Shown piece by piece: positions 56,949-64,000 of a stretch of DNA of 64,000 bases. Numbering within the stretch: the stretch's first letter is position 1; each line of letters begins with the position of its first letter. Made by a program: the position numbers and the translations under genes. The stretch is from Wurfbainia villosa (lineage: Eukaryota > Streptophyta > Magnoliopsida > Zingiberales > Zingiberaceae), in assembly GCA_025175895.1 (NCBI GenBank), contig CM045992.1:121050377-121114376 (forward strand), in the 5' to 3' direction. The notes below the pieces were generated by a model. That model worked only from the letters and a program-made list of their open reading frames with translations, did not search any database and had not been told where the DNA came from.

Positions 56949-59900
56949 ATGGCTTCTCGAGTCGCCTTCCTAACGGAACCATTCCTCTTCTTCACCCCCT
57001 TCCGGGGAAGGAGGAGCGGCGGATCTCCCAGGGTTTCCATGGCTTCCACCATCCCCTCCGCGGCCGCCGGCACCAAGTGAGCTGCTTTAATCATCGTGAT
57101 CTCCGAATGTAGCCTTTGAGCCTCGCCCCTGCCTATTCTCCGATCTGGTTTCGTGTTTTTTTTTTCCTTGTGGCAATTGGGTTGGTTAGGGCGATTGGAT
57201 GCATAATATATCCCAATTTATTTTCACTGCAGCTTGTTTGGAATGAAGAAATTGCGGAATTGAGTGCACGTCTCGTAAATTTAGTCTTTTTTTTTTTCTA
57301 TAAATTGGAATTGGGAAAGTTAAGTTTTAACCCCGCTTTTTCAAAAGACGCGACTTTGGTTCTAGGATATAATTACATTGGTAATTCTGATCTATAAAAA
57401 TCTTAGTATTTTACAAACTAGAGATTTGTAATTAGTTTTCATGGATTTCCGCGATTTACTTAATCAAGGAGTGAGGATTCCTTTCTCTCGGTACCAAAGA
57501 AATACACACTTTTATTCTGGTTTTAGTGTTTTTCCCTCCCTATTTTAGCTCTGAAATGGTGAAAAAGTGGCAGAATGTGTTAGGGAATAGTATTGTATTT
57601 GATATGATGATCCATAATGGTACATTAGTTCTATTTTGAGTTCATGTTTGTAATTTGTAAAACTTAATCATCTTTGTATAATTTTTTCGTTTTTTTTTTC
57701 ATTTTTTCAGCTGTTAAACACATACTCAGTTCTGGTGGAATGTCATGCTTTCAATGTTGATGCATACATAGTCTATTGGTTGAAATGGTTATTGTGCACT
57801 AATTGCTGGTCCTTGTGCCTATAGACAATTTTACTTTTAGTTTTTTTTTTCAGGGTTATTTACCTGGTTGTAGATTTGGGCACTGTTGGTTAATCATTCT
57901 GTTACATTTTTTTTTTGTAAATTAATGAATGTTATAATCAAGGGATTCCTTTCCTTGAGTCATGACAATGCTTTCTTGCTATACTATTTGCTTGTGGGAA
58001 TATTTACTTTTCTCATTACCTACACTATTTGTGCTTATGCACGTATATTGCAGATGAATATTGTCCTTTCGAGATTTTCTGACCCATGATGTTCCTGATT
58101 ACCTTGCTGGCTCTTTCATATGATCCCTCAAGCAAGATATTGTTAGATGTTGATGAGACAAACGGTTTATTAATACGATTAATGAAATAGAAATGAACGT
58201 GCTTTGAATAAGAAATAACTTGCAAGCAACAGGATCCTTGTTGGTGAATCTGGAAGGTTTTGGATATTCATCTATTAACATATATATACAATAACTTGTT
58301 CAATATCATAATAAAGGACATGTAATATATTTTTTGTATATGATGATGATGCGAATCATTTCTTAAGTACTGAATATTATTTAATTGCTTGCGACAGGTT
58401 AAGGCAAGTGTGACTTGATATGTAAATTATTAAAAGTTTCCTTCAATGTGGGAATTGTGCAATACCTTTAGCAAAATATGGTGTTATGATTATCCATTTC
58501 AGAAATTTAGCTACTTACCTTGTGCTGTAGTGTTTTTTTTTTGGATATGACATGGCAAATCTGTTACTTGAGATTATAGTCAAAGTTTTCCTTTCGAGAA
58601 AGTTAGAACTAGAATTTATGGTCCTATGACATATCAAGATCATCTTGTGGATACCCTGTGTTCATGTTAAAAGATGTATATATTCTCATTTATCCCAATT
58701 ATGGAAGTGCCATTTGAAGCATTTTCCTAATAAATCTCTTCATGCCTTTGTTTGGGCTGTTGATCACTTAACAAACATCATAACTTTCTTATTCAGAAAA
58801 AAATATATTTGATTTTTTGGCATTTGCATATTTTTTTCCTTTTTCTCTTGTCTAGGTACTGTAGAAATTCAGTTTGATGCGGCTCAGTTTTCATTTTTTC
58901 CTTACAGTTAATTTATTTCTTTTCTCTCTCATGTATATTTGTCCAGCTCCCATCTTTATGGTATCTCGAAGTTAATTTATTTGATAGTGTACCATTATAA
59001 TGCATCTCAAAAATGTGTTAGTTTAACGTATTATTCATCCCTGAACTTAGTCTTTAACATTTTACTCATTATCTCCTGTCAATCAAGTGCATGCTTTGAA
59101 CTCTACTTGTTCGTCTAGGATTGAGACCCCCAAAAAGCCCTTCACTCCTCGCGAGGTGCATGTCCAGGTCACTCATTCCATGCCTCCTCAGAAGATTGAA
59201 ATTTTTAAATCATTGGATGGTTGGGCAGAGGAAAATATATTAGTGCATTTGAAGCCTGTTGAGAAGTGTTGGCAGCCACAAGATTTTCTTCCAGATCCTT
59301 CGTCAGAGGGATTCTATGAAGAGGTTAAGGAACTGAGAGAACGGTGTAAGGAGATTCCTGACGATTATTTTGTTTGCTTGGTGGGAGATATGATTACTGA
59401 GGAAGCTCTTCCTACATACCAAACAATGCTAAATACCCTTGATGGTGTCAGGGATGAGACAGGAGCAAGTCTTACCTCATGGGCTGTCTGGACTAGGGCT
59501 TGGACTGCTGAAGAGAACAGACACGGGGATCTTTTGAACAAGTATCTATACCTCTCTGGAAGAGTGGACATGAAACAGATTGAGAAAACAATCCAGTATC
59601 TTATTGGTTCTGGAATGGTAAAATTTCTGGACTTGCCTTTGTTGGTCTTGACATCACTCCTAAATTCTTTGCCTAAATTATTTTAATTTTTTTTCCGAGA
59701 ACCTTTCTAGGATATGATCAGAGATAGCAAGTGACTATTTGGTGCACGAGTTGAAGATCTGAATCATGCTGCTTGTTAAATAAACCATTGAGATATAAAC
59801 CTTGTATCGATATATTGATCTATCCTGCAACATTAATGATGACATTCTGTCTCTAGTTTAGAATTATTGTTGATTTATTTCCTTACAGTTTATTGATCTT

Positions 59901-60594
59901 TGTGAAAACAAATATTTCTTAGAAGTTGATACATATGCATAAGATTCTGTTACATGCACAAATTGTCTTTGGTGGCACAAACTAAGTGCCTTGTTGCCAT
60001 TGTTTGGGAATTTATTTGTAGTTTCATTTGCAGGATCCCAGGACAGAGAACAATCCCTATCTTGGTTTTATTTATACATCCTTTCAGGAACGGGCGACCT
60101 TTATCTCCCATGGAAACACTGCTAGGCATGCTAAGGAGTATGGAGACCTCAAGTTGGCGCAGATATGCGGTATAATTGCATCTGATGAGAAGCGCCATGA
60201 GACTGCATACACTAAGATAGTGGAAAAACTGTTTGAAATTGACCCAGATGGCACTGTTCTTGCATTTGCTGACATGATGAAGAAGAAGATTTCGATGCCT
60301 GCTCATCTGATGTATGATGGACGTGATGATAAGCTGTTTGAGCACTTCTCAGCTGTTGCCCAGAGGTTGGGTGTTTACACAGCTAAGGACTATGCCGACA
60401 TACTAGAGTTTCTCGTCACAAGGTGGAAGGTAGGCGAGCTAACAGGCCTCTCTGGGGAAGGTAATAAAGCCCAGGACTTTGTCTGCACTTTAGCTCCAAG
60501 GATTAGAAGGATTGATGAAAGAGCTCAAGGGAGAGCCAAAAAAGCATCGGTAATACCCTTCAGTTGGATCTATGACAGGGAAGTGCTGCTCTAA
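56949..60594 (+). CDS. SAD: Stearoyl-[acyl-carrier-protein] 9-desaturase, plastid
   Basis: Three exons, 395 aa: 56949-57076, 59119-59617, 60034-60594; intron 1 is 2.0 kb in the transit-peptide region. Residues 1 to about 33 (MASRVAFLTEPFLFFTPFRG start) are a Ser/Arg-rich chloroplast transit peptide. All six di-iron ligands are present: Glu137, Glu175 and His178 (EENRH), Glu228 (FQER), Glu261 and His264 (DEKRH). The enzyme introduces the delta-9 double bond into stearoyl-ACP in the stroma using reduced ferredoxin and O2, giving oleoyl-ACP and setting the saturated/unsaturated balance of membrane and storage lipid. The C-terminus IPFSWIYDREVLL is as in SAD/FAB2 enzymes. Identity is firm; within-family paralogy is not assigned. 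Confidence 0.97.
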
Positions 60595-63439
60595 TTCAGT
60601 AATCCATGTAAGCAATTCTCACTTTGCTGTCCATTTGCTTCTTCATAGAGTGTCAAAGAAGATTTAGCATCAGGTTCATGCTATGACTTTCTTTTGTTCC
60701 GGTGGCGTTGATTTGGTAAAGGTACACTCTTCTAAGGTATGGCAAATAGATCTCATGCCTAATGCTTGCTTCAACTAGGTTTTCAGATCGATAAAGGTTT
60801 TTATCAATATGTTTTATTTTTCCTGGACAAGTACTGTTGTTTGTTTGAGTGGGATAATTAATATATATGGAGCTTTGTTCTTGTTGTTGTGTTTTTTCTG
60901 TTCACTTCAAATTATATAGCTCTAAAGCTGATTTAAGAGAATTAGAGATGAATTGATTTCATCTAATTATGTGTTTTCCTCCTCGAGTAGGATTAAATTA
61001 TCAAACTAGAAATAGAATTCTAGGAATGCATATATTTGTAGTATACTTAATTAAAGAGTGAAATATTTATCCTCGAAATAGATTTAAATGAATAAATTGA
61101 CAGGCCATACAAGGAATACAAATGAGCATGTAGGCTTTAGGTTTACAGAAGGAAATGAAGAAGATAGTATGATTTTAGATTCTGCATCTTATATTGCTGC
61201 CTAAATAGATAATATGCTATAACCTTTTTTCCTTTACATATTGCTCTCAAACTGAAGGTTTGATAGTATATCGAGTTTGCATTAAGCACGACTTATATTC
61301 TGAGTTCCGGCGACTTGAGACTCTGAATTACAAAGTCAGATTGTTAGCACATCTAGCCAAGGATGATCCCTAAAAAAACTTAAGATTGCAAGATATTTAC
61401 AGCACATCTACCTGTTAAGGATCTAAATTATCAGGTAAAGTCTTGTAGATGATGATCTACATATTCTCAAAGAATCAGGAGATAAATTGCTACATCAATA
61501 AACCACTTTTGAAACATGCTTGAATATTTTGGAAATTAGTTTCTGAGTGTGCATAAGTTAGACTTCAGACCAAGGGAAAGGTATAGTGCCCTCCAAGTGT
61601 TCTAATCTAATCTTCCAGCCCAAAGAGGAGCTTCTATTGGGTGGGCAATGAGGTAAGTGTGGTGCCAAAGGAAAGTCTGCCTATGGCATTTTTAGGTCCA
61701 CATGGTGGGGGCTCGTCAACTGATGTAAACTTTTCATGAGGTTGGCCCCGAGCCACCATTCAAGCATGAATACCTTCCTTTAAGAGAATATAAAGTTTTG
61801 AATTGGAGATCTTTTGTCGTATGTATTTCTCTTAGGAGAATCATAGACATGTAGATTTAGAAACCGAGCTTGATGCAACGCAGAGGGGTACAGAGGCTTG
61901 CAAAGGAGTTGACATTATGATCTAGCTAGAACATGGTGGTCACATCCTCAAAGTGGGTGACAATGCAAAAGTGAAGAATCTCTTAGGAGTAAAATGGACA
62001 TAATTAGGAGATGGCAAAGGTAGAGAAGGCTAATGGAAGAGGTTGTAGTGTTAAAACAAGAAAACTTAAAAAAAGAAAGAAAAAGAAAACACATTTACTA
62101 TGTTAATTGAAGAATGAAATAAAGAAAGGACCACTAAGAATAGGAGACAAACGCACGGTTTATATACTTTCCTTTTCTTATTTAAATGGAACTTTAATCA
62201 GCATAAAGTGTTAGAAGACTAGTTCTAAATTGTCAACACTTTAAATTCACACTGAATATTGCAAAATTGTTGAGAAAAAATATATATTTGTGACATAATC
62301 ATGAAGAAGATGACAGAGCACAAACTTAAGATTATTGAATAAAACTTTGTCATCTTGTTCACTTTTCATGTAAACTTAGTGATGCAAACTCTTCCCGAAT
62401 TAAATCTAGACCAAATTCTTTCTCTGAGTGATTGCCACATACACACACACAGAACTTGCTTCCAAATCTTTAATTTTGCTTCCTCATTATTCAACTATTG
62501 TTTTCAACTTGTTCAGAACTAAAACTGCATTAACCTTTCTATGTATTGATTCTCTAATCGCAGAGATTTGTATTGGTGCTTAATTAGCATTGATGCGTTA
62601 GACTTTCCTAAAAGCTCAAGTACATCTCTTAGTTTGTGTCCTCTAGTCCACTGTGACTCACACCCCTCGACTCCACCAAGGAAAAGTTAGTTAAATACAC
62701 TGGAATGTTACTGTGCTTTTGGACTAATGACAGGGAGAGGTGTAGGTCATGGTGTGGTATGAGTCAGATGGGGGGATTTGGGCATGAGCCATGGGAGAAG
62801 AAAGAATCGTCAAGTGGATTCTCCACTCGGGTTGTTTAGGTGCACTCGAGTCTCGAATCACTTCAAACTGCGGCGAGGATAATTTGACAATGCCGGTGTG
62901 CAAATGCGAGGAAGAATAGCTAAGTTTATTGTTTTTTTTTAATTGTGAGAATGGTCGTCTAGTCCCATGGATTTTTAACGAGGTATTAAATAATTTCTAA
63001 TTGTCAGGATAAATCAAGAAGTATTTGTTGCTCAGTAGTTAAGTTTGATAATACAGTCGCATCGTCTCTAAGGTAGATCTGATTCTGTTTTAGAAGATAA
63101 ATTTTTAATCTATATTTGACTTAGAGTTGCATGTTCAAATTTTTTCAAAATTCTGAGTCGAATTTGTCATAGTAAACAATCGAACCGTGCTAGGCTATGG
63201 AATAACGCATCGATTTTACCATTGTATCTACCCGTTAGGGCAAATTTATTATTCTTGAAGATTGATTTGAAGAACACGCGAATTATCAAGCGCAAAGTTT
63301 CCATTGATCCCACTTGAAGCTTCTATTTAATCAAGACAAAATGAGAAATGTTTTTATTAGAAAATTTAATTCAATTCAAAATATTAAAACTCATTTAAAA
63401 AAAAAAGTTTATTTAAGAGTTTTTGTTTTAAAATGTAAG
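60595..63439. other. 3' UTR of desaturase and gene-free spacer
   Basis: 60595-60880 is probably 3' UTR. The rest has no open frame with recognisable content. A GC-moderate patch at 61590-61760 (GCCCAAAGAGGAGCTTC, CCACATGGTGGGGGCTCG) could be part of an old repeat; no ends were found. Confidence 0.5.
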
Positions 63440-63600
63440 AAAGGCTAAAGGGATGTTTGTTTGGTTGGTAGAGAATTTTTTATTTTCATTTTTTTAGAAA
63501 ATAAAAAAACGTGAAAAATGACGTTTGATTGTCGTTTTTCAAAAAATAAAACAGTATTTTTTAAAAAATTGGAAAACGAAAAAAAAAATCCCAGCTTAAA
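63440..63600. mobile_element. Relative of the short element at 5112-5266
   Basis: GTTTGTTTGGTTGGTAGAGA followed by ATTTTTTATTTTCATTTTTT corresponds to the reverse complement of the right end of 5112-5266. Poorly delimited; likely the same MITE-like family. Confidence 0.4.
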
Positions 63601-63981
63601 TATTTTTAGCTCATTTTTCACTCCAAGGAATATGCATATTCAAATCCCATATCATTTTTAATGTAATATAAATAAATATAACTAATACATATCAAAGCTT
63701 AAAGAAAAAGTTCAATTTGGTCGAAAGTTAAATATCTCTTAATACTTAAGCATATATAAAAACTTTCATTTTTAAAATATAGGGGTAAAATAGTAAAACC
63801 TTATTGTTCATCTTCCATTTTTTTATTCAAGTACATTTACAATTTTAAAGATGTGAGATTAGAAAGGTATTTTTTTTTTATTTTTCTAATTAAAATGTTA
63901 AGTCGAGTTCATGTTAAACTAACTAAACTAATTGAAAACAATATGCTATGAATACTTTTGTTGCTATTCATTGTGCTCTCA

Positions 63982-64000
63982 GGGCTAGCCCAGTTGGTAA
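63982..64000 (+). mobile_element. Start of a tRNA-derived SINE, cut by window end
   Basis: GGGCTAGCCCAGTTGGTAA fits the A-box end of plant tRNA-like SINEs (TAGCCCAGTTGG). It could equally begin a tRNA gene; the window ends too soon to tell. Confidence 0.4.

Overview
This is plant nuclear DNA: intron-containing genes with GT–AG splice sites, long AT-rich spacers, MITEs, SINEs and a large LTR retrotransposon. Class III peroxidases, a plant-type TOM20, an RRM-bearing SF1 and a stromal acyl-ACP desaturase place it in a flowering plant. Very GC-rich exons beside AT-rich spacers suggest a monocot, possibly Zingiberales; that placement is an inference. Exon boundaries were placed by eye from splice consensus, reading phase and family knowledge, not from transcripts.

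Layout. 1-5 kb: the 3' end of a SAM-domain gene (+), a repeat block, and an unrecognised minus-strand gene coding 35-residue tandem repeats. 6.7-12 kb: a receptor-like cytoplasmic kinase (-), five coding exons, with a retroelement remnant in intron 1. 12.4-23.5 kb: repeats, including an 8.76-kb LTR element with Sirevirus-like signals, a broken gag and no visible pol. 23.7-27.9 kb: two tandem class III peroxidases (-). 28.4-29.2 kb: a single-exon DUF1645/MAKR-like gene (+). 29.2-35.2 kb: a long stretch without a confident gene. 35.2-37.5 kb: splicing factor SF1 (-). 37.8-44.1 kb: AT-rich spacer with two long-TIR MITEs, a SINE and a copy of a dispersed GATC-palindrome repeat. 44.1-60.6 kb: a gene cluster with F-box/MYND protein (+), U1-C (+), TOM20 (-), a glycosyltransferase-like protein (-) and stearoyl-ACP desaturase (+). 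60.6-64 kb: gene-free spacer, with the first bases of a probable SINE at the edge.

The genes are unrelated housekeeping and signalling genes, as is usual for a plant chromosome arm. SF1 and U1-C both act in early 5' splice-site/branch-point recognition, but their nearness is probably chance. The least familiar items are the 35-residue repeat gene (4025-4844) and a dispersed, imperfect-TIR repeat family with a degenerate palindromic core, present about five times in this window.
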